A stretch of 64,000 nucleotides of DNA from Cellulosimicrobium cellulans (GCF_016907755.1 NZ_JAFBCN010000001.1:558001-622000); one strand, 5' to 3'. Counted from the first letter of the stretch, positions 32,389-40,801 are shown. Program-made: numbers and translations. The notes: a model not told the origin generated them from the sequence alone.

Positions 32389-32469
32389 GGATCCTGCCTC
32401 TCGAGGGGGTCCGGGTCGGGTCATTTCGGGGATCGGGCTCGAAGCGGGTCGGGGGCGACGGTGGCCGTC

Positions 32470-33333
32470 TCAGGAGGGCGTCCGGGCGGCGGTGTCCCGG
32501 GCGCGGCCGGAGACGAGGAAGATCGCGAGGATCGCGACAGCGACGAAGAGGATGCTGAACGTTCCCGCGACGGCGTTGAGCGCGTCCGAACCGGCGTTCG
32601 CGCCGTGCGCGTCGACTCCGCCCGTCGCGAGGATCGTCGTGGGGTCGGTCGCGGCGTGGAGAAGGATCGCCGGCACGATGCTGCCGGTGACACGCATGGA
32701 GAGGTACATCATCGTGCCGAACCCGAACGCGTAGACGATCGTGATGCCCACCGCCAGGAGCTCCTGCCCGGCGAGCAGGTTGCTGGAGTGCAGCAGCGCG
32801 AAGAGGAGCGACGAGAGCACCATCACCGCCTTCTCGCCGTAGCCTGCGCGCCGCAGCATCGTGACGGCGACGCCGCGCGTGAGCACCTCCTCGGCGAAGC
32901 CGATGCACAGGCCGAGCGCCAGGACGGTGAGGACGAGCGTCACGTCGTACGACGCCCAGTCCGTCGCCGCGACGTGCAGCACGACGGGCGCGAGCACGAG
33001 GACCACCGCGACCCACATCCAGGGCCGCCCCGCGACGGGCTGCGGGCCGAAGACCGTGCGTCGCCAGCGCATCGAGGTCAGATAGGCGACGAGCAGCAGG
33101 CCCATGACGAGGATCGGCAGGAGCAGGCCGAAGAACACCGCGCTCGAGGACTCGAGCAGGTCGTCGTCGCTGTCCGGCCCCAGCCCCGTGCTCCCGATGA
33201 GCCAGCCGAGGCCGAGGTACACCGCGATGTAGAGCGCCGCGAAGAGGAGTGCGCGCCACCACCCACCGCGGTCCCAGAACCGCTGCCACCCCGACCGGGG
33301 TGTGAGCTCGATCGATCCGGTCAGCTCGGCCAT
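32470..33333 (-). CDS. CPBP-family membrane protease, copy 1
   Basis: A 287-residue membrane protein with the CPBP motifs IGFAEEVLTRGVAVTML, FALLHSSNLLAGQEL and PAILLHAATDPTT. It is similar in size and order to the next gene, so the pair probably arose by tandem duplication followed by divergence; the overall residue match outside the motifs is low. A 20-residue cytoplasmic N terminus carries an Arg/Trp-rich stretch (GWQRFWDRGGWW). Substrate unknown. Confidence 0.83.
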   Translation of the reverse strand: MAELTGSIELTPRSGWQRFWDRGGWWRALLFAALYIAVYLGLGWLIGSTGLGPDSDDDLLESSSAVFFGLLLPILVMGLLLVAYLTSMRWRRTVFGPQPVAGRPWMWVAVVLVLAPVVLHVAATDWASYDVTLVLTVLALGLCIGFAEEVLTRGVAVTMLRRAGYGEKAVMVLSSLLFALLHSSNLLAGQELLAVGITIVYAFGFGTMMYLSMRVTGSIVPAILLHAATDPTTILATGGVDAHGANAGSDALNAVAGTFSILFVAVAILAIFLVSGRARDTAARTPS

Positions 33334-33451
33334 GGTGCTCCTCGTCCGCCGTCGCGCGGCCGCCGTCGACGGCCGATCGGCGCGAAACGGGCGCGACCGA
33401 CAGGCCCGAGCGTAGGGAGCGGGCGCCCGGCGCGCGCGGCGAACGGGCCCG

Positions 33452-33817
33452 TCAGCCCCGGACCGTGTCGGCGAGCGATGCCGCGAGCCGGGTGAGGGCG
33501 CCGGGGACGAGCGCGTAGTACGCCCAACGGCCGCGCTGCTCGCGGGTGAGCAGGCCGGCGTCGACCAGGATCTTGAGGTGGTGGCTGACGGTGGGCTGGG
33601 AGAGGCCGACCGGCGCGGTGAGGTCGCACACGCACGCCTCGCTGCCGTCCTGCGCGGCGACGATCGCGAGGAGCTGGACCCGGGTGGGGTCCGCGAGGGC
33701 CTTGAAGGTGCGCGCGATGTCGCGCGCGGCCCCTGGCTCGACGGCCTGCGTGACCGCAGGACCGCAGCAGCCGGGCCCGTCGTCGGTGGGCGTCAGGGGC
33801 AGCGCGGTCGTCGTCAT
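33452..33817 (-). CDS. arsR: ArsR-type arsenic-sensing repressor
   Basis: A 121-residue ArsR/SmtB repressor. The winged helix includes ARTFKALADPTRVQLLAIV, and EACVCDLTAPVGLSQPTVSHHL carries the paired-cysteine (CVC) As(III) site beside the recognition helix. The N terminus adds a GPGCCGPAV motif that may be a further thiol site. ATG at 33815-33817 follows GGGAGG. It is divergent from the ArsO-like flavoprotein, with two copies of an ATYGA-N6-TCRAT operator in between. Confidence 0.88.
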   Translation of the reverse strand: MTTTALPLTPTDDGPGCCGPAVTQAVEPGAARDIARTFKALADPTRVQLLAIVAAQDGSEACVCDLTAPVGLSQPTVSHHLKILVDAGLLTREQRGRWAYYALVPGALTRLAASLADTVRG

Positions 33818-33830
33818 GCGGCCATCCTCC

Positions 33831-33887
33831 CACATATTGACAACCTTCGATATGTGACGCACGATGCTCGCATCGACAACCTTCAAT
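33831..33887. promoter_or_regulatory. Two ArsR-type operators in the divergent ars promoter
   Basis: ATTGA-CAACCT-TCGAT (33836-33851) and ATCGA-CAACCT-TCAAT (33872-33887) repeat the same ArsR-like dyad exactly 36 bases apart, and the first is flanked by CACATAT/ATATGTG arms. The second abuts the flavoprotein ribosome site; the first lies 19 bases from the arsR start. Confidence 0.68.
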
Positions 33888-33900
33888 GTGAGGAGTGGTG

Positions 33901-35319
33901 ATGGTCGAGGTGGCGCGGGACGAGCTCCCGGTCGTGGTGATCGGGGCGGGTCCGGTGGGTCTGGCGGCGGCAGCGCACCTGCGGGAGCGCGGGCTGGAGA
34001 CGGTCGTGCTCGAGGGGGGTGACGGACCCGGCGCCGCCGTGGCGTCGTGGGGGCACGTGCGGTTGTTCTCTCCCTGGCGGTACGACGTCGACCCGGCGGC
34101 TCGCCGGCTCCTCGAACCGACGGGATGGGTCGAGCCGGACCCCGACGCCCTGCCGACCGGCGCGGAGCTCGTCCAGCGTTACCTGGAGCCGCTGGCCGCG
34201 ACGCCGGAGATCGCGGCGCGACTGCGCACCCGGACACGGGTGCTGGCGGTCGCGCGCGACGGGGCGGACAAGTCGCGCTCGCTCGGGCGGGACCGCCGCG
34301 CCTACCGTGTGCGCACGGTGGGCGCCGACGGCGCGGTGCGCGACGTGCTGGCCCGCGCCGTGCTCGACGCGTCGGGCACGTTCTCGACCTCGAACCCGCT
34401 GGGCGCCTCGGGCCTGCCCGCCGTGGGCGAGGCGGACTCGGCGTCCTTCGTGACCGGGCCCCTGCCGGACGTGCTCGGCGCTCAGCGCGACCGGTTCGCC
34501 GGTCGGGACACCCTCGTCGTCGGGATGGGGCACTCCGCGGCGAACACGCTCCTGAGCCTCGTCGAGCTCTCCGAGTCCGAGCCGGGCACCACGATCACGT
34601 GGGCGATCCGCGGCGGCTCCGCGCGGCGACTGTTCGGCGGCGGCTCCGACGGCGAGCTCCCCGCCCGCGGCCTGCTCGGCACGCGCCTGCGAGCAGCCGT
34701 CGAGGAGGGTCGGCTGACGCTGCTCACGCGCGTCTCGATCGAACGGCTCGTGCCCGGCGCCGGGAGCGTCCAGGTCCAGGGGACCGCGCGGGACGGCGCC
34801 CTGGACCTCGACGTGCACCAGATCGTCGACGCGACCGGGTTCCGCCCCGACCTGGGGATGCTGCGCGAGGTGCGCCTCGACCTGGACCCGGTCGTGGAGG
34901 CGCCCACGGCTCTGGCCCCGCTCGTCGACCCCGACCAGCACTCCTGTGGCACCGTGCCCCCGCACGGTGAGCAGGTGCTCGCCCACCCGGACGACGGCTT
35001 CTACCTCGTGGGTATGAAGTCCTACGGGCGCGCGCCGACCTTCCTGCTCGCCACGGGGTACGAGCAGGTGCGCTCGATCGCCGCGGCGCTGGCGGGGGAC
35101 CAGGCTGCGGCCGACGCGGTCGAGCTGAACCTGCCGGCGACCGGCGTCTGCTCGAGCGACCTGGCCCTCGAGGCCGACGGCGAGAGCGCGGGCGGGTCGT
35201 GCTGCGGCACCGCCCCGGCGCAGCCCCAGCCGGTCACCCTCGGGCTCGGCGCGCCGGTGGGTGTCGGGTTCGCGACCGGCGTCGTGCACGGCCGTTCGGG
35301 CGACGCGGCCCACGGCTGA
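33901..35319 (+). CDS. ArsO-like flavin/NAD(P)H oxidoreductase of ars locus
   Basis: A 472-residue two-dinucleotide-fold flavoprotein. FAD binding is at PVVVIGAGPVGLAAAAHL (about residues 10-30), and a second nucleotide motif is DTLVVGMGHSAANTLLSL (about 200-220). HVRLFSPWRYDVD is a family marker. The tail contains GVCSSD and GGSCCG, a possible thiol site echoing the CCG of the divergent ArsR. Relatives adjoining arsR are annotated as ArsO-type monooxygenases, with function not well established. ATG at 33901 follows GAGGAG. Tight coupling to ArsR operators implies arsenic induction. Confidence 0.75.
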   Translation: MVEVARDELPVVVIGAGPVGLAAAAHLRERGLETVVLEGGDGPGAAVASWGHVRLFSPWRYDVDPAARRLLEPTGWVEPDPDALPTGAELVQRYLEPLAATPEIAARLRTRTRVLAVARDGADKSRSLGRDRRAYRVRTVGADGAVRDVLARAVLDASGTFSTSNPLGASGLPAVGEADSASFVTGPLPDVLGAQRDRFAGRDTLVVGMGHSAANTLLSLVELSESEPGTTITWAIRGGSARRLFGGGSDGELPARGLLGTRLRAAVEEGRLTLLTRVSIERLVPGAGSVQVQGTARDGALDLDVHQIVDATGFRPDLGMLREVRLDLDPVVEAPTALAPLVDPDQHSCGTVPPHGEQVLAHPDDGFYLVGMKSYGRAPTFLLATGYEQVRSIAAALAGDQAAADAVELNLPATGVCSSDLALEADGESAGGSCCGTAPAQPQPVTLGLGAPVGVGFATGVVHGRSGDAAHG

Positions 35320-35323
35320 GCGC

Positions 35324-35365
35324 CCGGCCGCGCGTCGGGCCCGGGTCGGACCGGCGCGCGGCCGG
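35324..35365. terminator. Convergent hairpin terminator in ars locus
   Basis: CCGGCCGCGCG (35324-35334) pairs perfectly with CGCGCGGCCGG (35355-35365) across a 20-base loop that can itself fold (GGCCC/GGGTC). It lies between the convergent flavoprotein and arsC genes. Confidence 0.58.
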
Positions 35366-35369
35366 CTCC

Positions 35370-35807
35370 TCAGCCGCGCGGGGGAGCGACCGGGGTGACG
35401 CCGAGCTCGTCGAGGAGGGTCAGCACGCGGGCGCGGATCGCGTCGCGGATGGGGCGAACGGCGTCCATGCCCTGGCCGGCCGGGTCCTCCAGGGCCCAGT
35501 CCTCGTACCGCTTGCCGGGGAAGATCGGGCAGGCGTCGCCGCAGCCCATGGTGATGACGACGTCGGACGCCTGGACCGCCTCGGTCGTGAGGACCTTGGG
35601 CTGCTCGGCGCGGAGGTCGATGCCCTCCTCGAGCATGGCCTCGACGGCGACGGGGTTGATCTGGTCCGCCGGGGCCGATCCGGCGGAGCGGACCTCGACG
35701 GCCCCGCCGGACAGGGCGCGCAGGTAGCCGGCGGCCATCTGGGACCGGCCGGCGTTGTGGACGCAGACGAACAGGACGGACGGCTTCGCGGTGGGGCTCT
35801 CGGTCAT
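35370..35807 (-). CDS. arsC: Arsenate reductase, low-molecular-weight phosphatase type
   Basis: A 145-residue ArsC of the LMW-phosphatase fold. The P-loop is FVCVHNAGRSQMAA (Cys15, Arg21; CX5R), and the segment ITMGCGDACPIFPGKRYEDW supplies the further redox cysteines. It reduces As(V) to As(III) using a thiol relay (thioredoxin or mycothiol). ATG at 35805-35807, 17 bases after the fusion gene stop, so the two form an operon. A homologous domain is fused to the ArsR protein just upstream. Confidence 0.88.
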   Translation of the reverse strand: MTESPTAKPSVLFVCVHNAGRSQMAAGYLRALSGGAVEVRSAGSAPADQINPVAVEAMLEEGIDLRAEQPKVLTTEAVQASDVVITMGCGDACPIFPGKRYEDWALEDPAGQGMDAVRPIRDAIRARVLTLLDELGVTPVAPPRG

Positions 35808-35824
35808 GGTGATGTCTCCCGGGA

Positions 35825-36838
35825 TCAGGGGGTCGGTCCGGCGGGCAGGTCGAGGTCGGGCAGGAGGTCGGTGAGCAGGGCGCGCACGCGGGTGTCGAGC
35901 TCGTCGCGGATCGCGGCGACCCCTGCCGGCGAGGCCAGGGCGGGGTCGCCCACGGGCCAGTCCTCGTACCGCGTGCCGGGCAGCACGGGGCACACGTCGC
36001 CGCAGCCCATCGTGACGACGACGTCCGCGGCGCGGACGGCGTCGTCGGTCAACGGCTTGGGGAACGCGTCGTCGACGGTGATGCCGAGCGCGGTCAGGCT
36101 CTCACGCACGCCGTCGTGGACGTCGGCCGCGGGTGCGGACCCGGCGGAGCGGGCGACGACCCGGCCGCCGGCGTGGTGGCGCAGCAGGGCGGCGGCGAGC
36201 TGGGAGCGCCCGGCGTTGGCGACGCAGACGAACAGCACCTGAGGTCGTGCGTCCGCGGCGCGGGTCAGGTCGCTCAGCCGCTGCCGGGCGAACCTTCCCG
36301 TGAGCGGCACCAGGTGGGCCGAGACCTTCGCCGAGCGGGCCAGGTCGGTGTAGGACTCGCGGACCACGCGCTGCACGACGTCGAACCGGACGTCGGCGAA
36401 GGTCCCGGCCAGGTCCTCGGCCAGGTGGTCGAGCGCGGCGTCGACGTCGTCGAGCCCGGCGAGGACGGTCGTGCCGTGCGCGGCGCCGAGCGCCGCCGGG
36501 GCGAAGGAGTCCAGCAGCGTCGTGACCGCCACTCGGTACCCGGGCGCGATGCGGTACCAGACCCAGGTGCCACGCCGCTCCGAGACCAGGACGCCGACGT
36601 CGCGGAGCACCTTCAGGTGGTGCGACACGGTCGGCTGCGAGACGTCCGTGAGTGCGGCGAGGTCGCACACGCACGCCTCGCCGGACGCGGAGGTCGCGAC
36701 GAAGGAGAGCATGCGCAGCCGCAGCGGCTCGGCGAGGGCCTTGAGCGTCGTCGCGACGGTGCCGGCGACCTCGGTGCCGATCGTGTGCGCGTCGACGTGT
36801 GGCTCGCGCCGGAGGCCGAGAGCCGGTAGCTCTTGCAT
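35825..36838 (-). CDS. ArsR-ArsC fusion protein
   Basis: A 337-residue fusion. It carries an ArsR winged helix (about 1-100; ALAEPLRLRMLSFVATSASG and EACVCDLAALTDVSQPTVSHHL with the CVC metal site), a three-helix-bundle dimerisation segment (about 110-195; DVVQRVVRESYTDLARSAKV) and an LMW-phosphatase ArsC domain (about 198-335; FVCVANAGRSQLAA with Cys205, and VVTMGCGDVCPVLPGTRYEDW). ATG at 36838 is preferred because AGAGG lies 7 bases upstream; an in-frame ATG at 36844 has no room for a ribosome site. The sensor and the enzyme share one chain, and a second ArsC follows. Confidence 0.87.
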   Translation of the reverse strand: MQELPALGLRREPHVDAHTIGTEVAGTVATTLKALAEPLRLRMLSFVATSASGEACVCDLAALTDVSQPTVSHHLKVLRDVGVLVSERRGTWVWYRIAPGYRVAVTTLLDSFAPAALGAAHGTTVLAGLDDVDAALDHLAEDLAGTFADVRFDVVQRVVRESYTDLARSAKVSAHLVPLTGRFARQRLSDLTRAADARPQVLFVCVANAGRSQLAAALLRHHAGGRVVARSAGSAPAADVHDGVRESLTALGITVDDAFPKPLTDDAVRAADVVVTMGCGDVCPVLPGTRYEDWPVGDPALASPAGVAAIRDELDTRVRALLTDLLPDLDLPAGPTP

Positions 36839-36852
36839 CGACATGCCTCTAT

Positions 36853-36868
36853 ATTGACAGATATCTAT
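36853..36868. promoter_or_regulatory. ArsR-type operator of the fusion operon
   Basis: ATTGA-CAGATA-TCTAT has the same ATTGA-N6-TCnAT layout as the two operators at 33836-33887 and lies 14 bases upstream of the fusion start. It is strikingly AT-rich for this DNA. Confidence 0.55.
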
Positions 36869-36950
36869 GCAGGCACCAAGGGCGTCCTTGCGCGGCTCTG
36901 GTCGATCAATCGGCTTGAACCCGTCGAGGGTGGGGCCGCAGGCTCGGCCC

Positions 36951-37394
36951 ATGACCGACGTCCTGCTCCGCCCCGCCCGCCCCGACGACACGGACGCGTT
37001 GGTCGGCGTGTGGCGGCGGGCGGTCGAGGCCACGCACCACTTCCTCACCCCCGAGGACGTCCGCGAGCTGGAGGCCGGGGTGCGCGACGAGTACCTGGCC
37101 GCCGTCGACGTGACCGTCGCGGAGCGCGACGGTCGCGTGGCGGGGTTCGTCGGGACGGTCGGGCACCGCGTCGAGATGCTGTTCGTCGACCCGGACCTCC
37201 ACGGGCAGGGCATCGGCCGTTCGCTGCTGGCCCACGTCGGACGCGACCACGCCGTGCTCGAGCTGGACGTCAACGAGCAGAACCCGGCCGCGCTCGGCTT
37301 CTACCGCGCGCAGGGGTTCGTGATCCTCGGGCGATCCGCGACCGACGACCAGGGGCGCCCGTTCCCGCTGCTGCACCTGCGCCGGGAGGCGTGA
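36951..37394 (+). CDS. GNAT-family N-acetyltransferase (YjaB-like)
   Basis: A 147-residue acetyltransferase. LRPARPDDTDALVGVWRRAVEATHHFLTPED at the N terminus is the YjaB-type pattern, MLFVDPDLHGQGIGRSLLAH is the acetyl-CoA loop (about residues 78-98), and LDVNEQNPAALGFYRAQGF is the late motif. The sequence cannot give the acceptor. ATG at 36951 starts at the domain; the longer frame upstream runs into the ars operator. Confidence 0.82.
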   Translation: MTDVLLRPARPDDTDALVGVWRRAVEATHHFLTPEDVRELEAGVRDEYLAAVDVTVAERDGRVAGFVGTVGHRVEMLFVDPDLHGQGIGRSLLAHVGRDHAVLELDVNEQNPAALGFYRAQGFVILGRSATDDQGRPFPLLHLRREA

Positions 37395-37483
37395 CCTCGG
37401 CGGCGACCGATGAGCGGGCGCGCCCGCGCCGGTCGACCCTGGGGAGAGCGGGCCGCCCGGCCCGCGCGACCTCAGGAGGAGAC

Positions 37484-37861
37484 ATGCTCGGCAAGGCGTT
37501 CAGCGGGTTCTCGGTCGACGACGTCGATGCGGCGCGGCACTTCTACGGCGACCTGCTCGGGCTCACGGTCGAGGGCGACGACCTGCTGTGGATCCGGGTG
37601 CCGGGCGACTCGGGCGTGCTCGTCTACCCCAAGGGCGACGCGCACGAGCCGGCGTCGTTCACCGTCCTCAACTTCCCGGTCGACGACGTCCCCGGGACCG
37701 TCGCGACCCTGCGCGAGCGCGGCGTCGCGTTCGAGAAGTACGCGGGGACGCCGGTCGAGACCGACGACGACTTCGTCTTCCGCGGCGGCGGCCCGCTCAT
37801 CGCGTGGTTCACCGACCCCGCCGGCAACGTGCTGTCGGTCATCCAGGACGACGACGCCTGA
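37484..37861 (+). CDS. VOC-superfamily (glyoxalase-like) protein
   Basis: A 125-residue protein with two beta-alpha-beta-beta-beta repeats: AFSGFSVDDVDAARHFYGDL-LGLTVE and FTVLNFPVDDVPGTVATLRERGV, ending DPAGNVLSVIQDDDA. Glyoxalase/bleomycin-resistance folds of this size act as dimers with a metal at the interface, but metal ligands are not clear here. ATG follows CAGGAGGAG. No functional partner is evident. Confidence 0.8.
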   Translation: MLGKAFSGFSVDDVDAARHFYGDLLGLTVEGDDLLWIRVPGDSGVLVYPKGDAHEPASFTVLNFPVDDVPGTVATLRERGVAFEKYAGTPVETDDDFVFRGGGPLIAWFTDPAGNVLSVIQDDDA

Positions 37862-37908
37862 GGCGGCCGGTCCGCCGAACGACCGTTCTCCTGCGCGGGA
37901 CCAGGGCT

Positions 37909-38622
37909 CTACCTCGCGGTGCCGAGGCCCTCCTCGCGGGCGCGGACGATCGCGGCGGAGCGGTCGCGGACGGCGAGCTTGGCGAGCACGTTGGCGACGT
38001 GGTTGCGCACGGTCTTGGGGCTGAGCACCAGACGGCGTGAGATGGAGGCGTTGTCGAGCCCGGCCGCGACGAGGTCGAGCACCTCGCGCTCGCGGTCGGT
38101 GAGCTGTGGGAACGGCACGCGCGCGGCGGTGCGCCCGCCCACGACGTACGCCATCGCCCGGTCGGCGACGGACGGGGAGAGGATCATCGCGCCGTCGGCC
38201 ACCGCGTGGACGGCGCGCTCGACCTCGGCGGGGCTGGCGGACTTCACGAGGAACCCGCGCGCCCCGGCGCGGACGGCCGCGACGACGGCGTCGTCGTCCT
38301 CGTGCATCGTGACGACGAGCACGCGCGCGGCCGGACGCGCCCGCACGAGGTCGCGCGTCACGTCCACGCCCGAGCCGTCGCCCAGGTCGAGGTCCATGAG
38401 CACGACGTCGGCCCTCGCGTCCGGTCCCCGCGCCTCCTCCTCGGCGGTCCCGCCCACCGTGGCGTCCGCGGACGCCACGGACGGGGTGAGTCCGAGCAGG
38501 CGCCGCGCCTCGGCGGCGGTCGCCGCCTGCCCGACGACGCGCACGCCGTCGAACGAGTCCAGCAGCGCCGCCATCCCGAGCCGGAACACGGGGTGGTCGT
38601 CCACGACCGCGACCCGGATCAC
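37909..38622 (-). CDS. NarL/LuxR-type response regulator
   Basis: A 237-residue response regulator. The receiver domain (about 1-145) has the acidic pair DDH near residues 8-10, the phospho-acceptor Asp77 in VVLMDLDLGDGSG, Thr in VVTMHED and Lys in FLVKSASPAEV. The LuxR helix-turn-helix (about 170-230) has LTDREREVLDLVAAGLDNASISRRLVLSPKTVRNHV. An insertion of about 25 residues, rich in Ala/Glu/Asp, lies between receiver helix 2 and strand 3. GTG at 38620-38622 overlaps the kinase stop (GTGA), so the two are translationally coupled. Confidence 0.87.
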   Translation of the reverse strand: MIRVAVVDDHPVFRLGMAALLDSFDGVRVVGQAATAAEARRLLGLTPSVASADATVGGTAEEEARGPDARADVVLMDLDLGDGSGVDVTRDLVRARPAARVLVVTMHEDDDAVVAAVRAGARGFLVKSASPAEVERAVHAVADGAMILSPSVADRAMAYVVGGRTAARVPFPQLTDREREVLDLVAAGLDNASISRRLVLSPKTVRNHVANVLAKLAVRDRSAAIVRAREEGLGTAR

Positions 38623-40631
38623 GACGCACCCTCGCGGGTGAGCGCCCCGGCCGGGACCAGCGGCAGGGTGGCGTGCACGCGCGTGCCCGGGCGCTCGTCG
38701 TCGGGCCGCACCGGCGTGACGTCCAGGCGCCCCCCGAGCTCGTCGGTACGCTCGCGCAGGGACCGCGAGCCGACGCCGCGGGTCGCGTCGGGGGCGATCC
38801 CGCGGCCGTCGTCCTCGCACGTGACGAGGAGGCAGCGGTCGCCGAGCCGGACGGTCAGGCGGCACTCGTCGGCCCCGGAGTGGCGGGCCGCGTTGACCAC
38901 GCTCTCGCTCGCGATCGCGTAGGCGGCTGCGGCGACGCGCGGGTCGAGGCCGTCGCACGGGTCGCAGCGCACGTCCACGACGAACCCGCCGAGCGCCTGA
39001 CGCCCCGCGAGCTCCCCGAGCGCGACCTCCAGCCCGTGCTCGTCGAGCGACGGCGGCAGGAGGCTCCGCGAGAGGGCGCGCACGTCCTCGACGCGCTGCG
39101 CCACCTCGGCACCGAGCGCGTCGAGCACGGCGGCGGCCGCGGCAGGGTCCGTCTCGAGCGTGTTCCGCGCCCCCTGAAGCCCCAGGCGCAGGCCGACGAG
39201 CCACGGCCCGACGCCGTCGTGCAGCTCGCGGCGGATGACGCGCCGCTCGGCCAGGCGGGCGCGGGTCGTGGCGTCGCGCGCCTCCTCGAGCTCGCGCGCG
39301 CCCTGGGCGAGCGCGAGGCCCGCGCCGAGCACGGGCAGGAGCTGGACGAGCGCGTCCCGGGTCCGCGTGTCGAGGCGCTCGCCCGCGCGGGCGACGACGT
39401 GGACCCGCCCGAGCACCCGCCCGCCGTGCGTCACGGGCAGCGAGGCCGTCTGCCCGGTGGGGCGCGACGTCGGCCCGGACCACGTCGGTCCGGACGGGTC
39501 CTCGGGGACGCCGGTCGTCGTCGGGCCGTCCGGGGTGCGCTCGATCGTCACGCTCTCCAGGCGCAGCGCCTCGCGCACGCCGACGGCGAGGCTCACGACG
39601 AGGTCGTCGGCGGTCGACGCGGACGACAGGTGGCGGCCGACGCTCAAGGCCGCCCGCCCCGGGTCGTTGCCCTCGCCGTAGACGAGCGCGCGGACCCGGT
39701 GCCGCAGCCACGTGTGCAGGGGCTGCACCGCGAGCGCCACCCCGACCGCCGCGACGACCTGCGCGGCGGGGCCGTCGACGACCGTCGTCGCGAGCACCAC
39801 GACCACCGCGTAGACGACGGCGAGGCCTACGGCCAGCATCGCGGCGACCGTCGCGCGCGACAGCACGAGGTCGATGCCCCACAGCCGGTTGCGCAGCACG
39901 CACACGAGGATCGCGGCGGGGAACAGCGCCTGGCACGCGAGGTGCGTGAGGGGGAGCGCGAGGATCACGTCGGGGTTCGACCAGGTTCCCAGCAGCGGGA
40001 GGAACGACAGTGCCATGAGCGCGGTCCCGAGCGCGAGCAGGCCCAGGCCCCGGCGCTCGTCGACCGGCCCGCGCCGCCAGCGCCACGCCGTCGCCGCGGC
40101 CGTGACGAGCCCCATGACGACGACGCCGAGGATCGCGGGGCGCGGGTCGTCCGGGGGCGCGAGGAAGAAGTAGGCGATCGACGCGACGCCGCCCGCGACC
40201 CCGCACCAGGCGCCCGCGCCGAGCCGCCCGCCCCGCACGAACCACGGGACGAGGACGAACAGCCCGACCGTCCCGGGGACCCACGCCCACCCGTAGGCGT
40301 CCGCGAGCGGCGTCAGCGGCGGCAGGCCGGGGTGGGTCGAGGCGTAGCTGCGCCACGCGCCGCCCAGGGCCGCGACCCCGCCCCCGAGCCCGGCGAGCGC
40401 GACGAGCCACCCGACGACGTGCGGCCGGCGCACGAGGATCACCGCGGCGACGGTCCCGTAGACGAGGGCGACGGTCGCGTCGACGACGACGAACAGCAGG
40501 TCGCCCAGGAGCAGCGGCACCCCGGACGTGAGCTGGAGCGCGAGCGCGGACACGCCGAGCACCCAGGCGAGGACGCCGATCGTCCAGCCCGTGCGGGGCA
40601 TCCCGGCGCGGCCGGGCCTGGGGTCGGCCAC
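38619..40631 (-). CDS. Membrane sensor histidine kinase (HisKA_3)
   Basis: A 670-residue NarX-family kinase. About eight hydrophobic segments fill residues 10-305. A GAF-like region follows (about 330-450; LPVTHGGRVLGRVHVVARAG). The HisKA_3 dimerisation segment contains RRVIRRELHDGVGPWLVGL, with phospho-accepting His471. The HATPase domain ends the protein (SESVVNAARHSGADEC, CEDDGRGIAPDATRGVGSRSL). GTG at 40631 is used; ATG at 40601 is an alternative ten residues in, and neither has a strong ribosome site. It phosphorylates the coupled LuxR regulator. The signal is unknown. Confidence 0.85.
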   Translation of the reverse strand: MADPRPGRAGMPRTGWTIGVLAWVLGVSALALQLTSGVPLLLGDLLFVVVDATVALVYGTVAAVILVRRPHVVGWLVALAGLGGGVAALGGAWRSYASTHPGLPPLTPLADAYGWAWVPGTVGLFVLVPWFVRGGRLGAGAWCGVAGGVASIAYFFLAPPDDPRPAILGVVVMGLVTAAATAWRWRRGPVDERRGLGLLALGTALMALSFLPLLGTWSNPDVILALPLTHLACQALFPAAILVCVLRNRLWGIDLVLSRATVAAMLAVGLAVVYAVVVVLATTVVDGPAAQVVAAVGVALAVQPLHTWLRHRVRALVYGEGNDPGRAALSVGRHLSSASTADDLVVSLAVGVREALRLESVTIERTPDGPTTTGVPEDPSGPTWSGPTSRPTGQTASLPVTHGGRVLGRVHVVARAGERLDTRTRDALVQLLPVLGAGLALAQGARELEEARDATTRARLAERRVIRRELHDGVGPWLVGLRLGLQGARNTLETDPAAAAAVLDALGAEVAQRVEDVRALSRSLLPPSLDEHGLEVALGELAGRQALGGFVVDVRCDPCDGLDPRVAAAAYAIASESVVNAARHSGADECRLTVRLGDRCLLVTCEDDGRGIAPDATRGVGSRSLRERTDELGGRLDVTPVRPDDERPGTRVHATLPLVPAGALTREGAS

Positions 40632-40702
40632 GGGCCCACGGTAGGGCCGCGGCACGCGCGGCGAGAAGGGCCCGGGCGGGAGATCACCCGGCCGCGGTCG
40701 AC

Positions 40703-40774
40703 GGCGAGATCGGCGGTCGGAGCCCAGGTCGGCGGTCCGGACCGCCGACCTCGACCGGACGCGCCGATCTCGCC
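40703..40774. repeat. Nested palindrome (cruciform) upstream of the kinase gene
   Basis: The outer arms GGCGAGATCGGCG (40703-40715) and CGCCGATCTCGCC (40762-40774) are perfect 13-bp complements. Within them 40726-40751 is a perfect 26-bp palindrome centred on GGTCCGGACC. A further half-copy GCCGATCTCG follows at 40781-40790. It may act as a terminator for the DUF998-like gene, as a recombination hotspot, or as a REP-like element. Confidence 0.75.
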
Positions 40775-40801
40775 AGGAGCTGCCGATCTCGCGCGTCGCG
40801 C

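Noticed and set aside
31600-33333. CPBP gene pair as a bacteriocin immunity locus
   Set aside because: No bacteriocin precursor, leader peptide or ABC exporter is found beside it.
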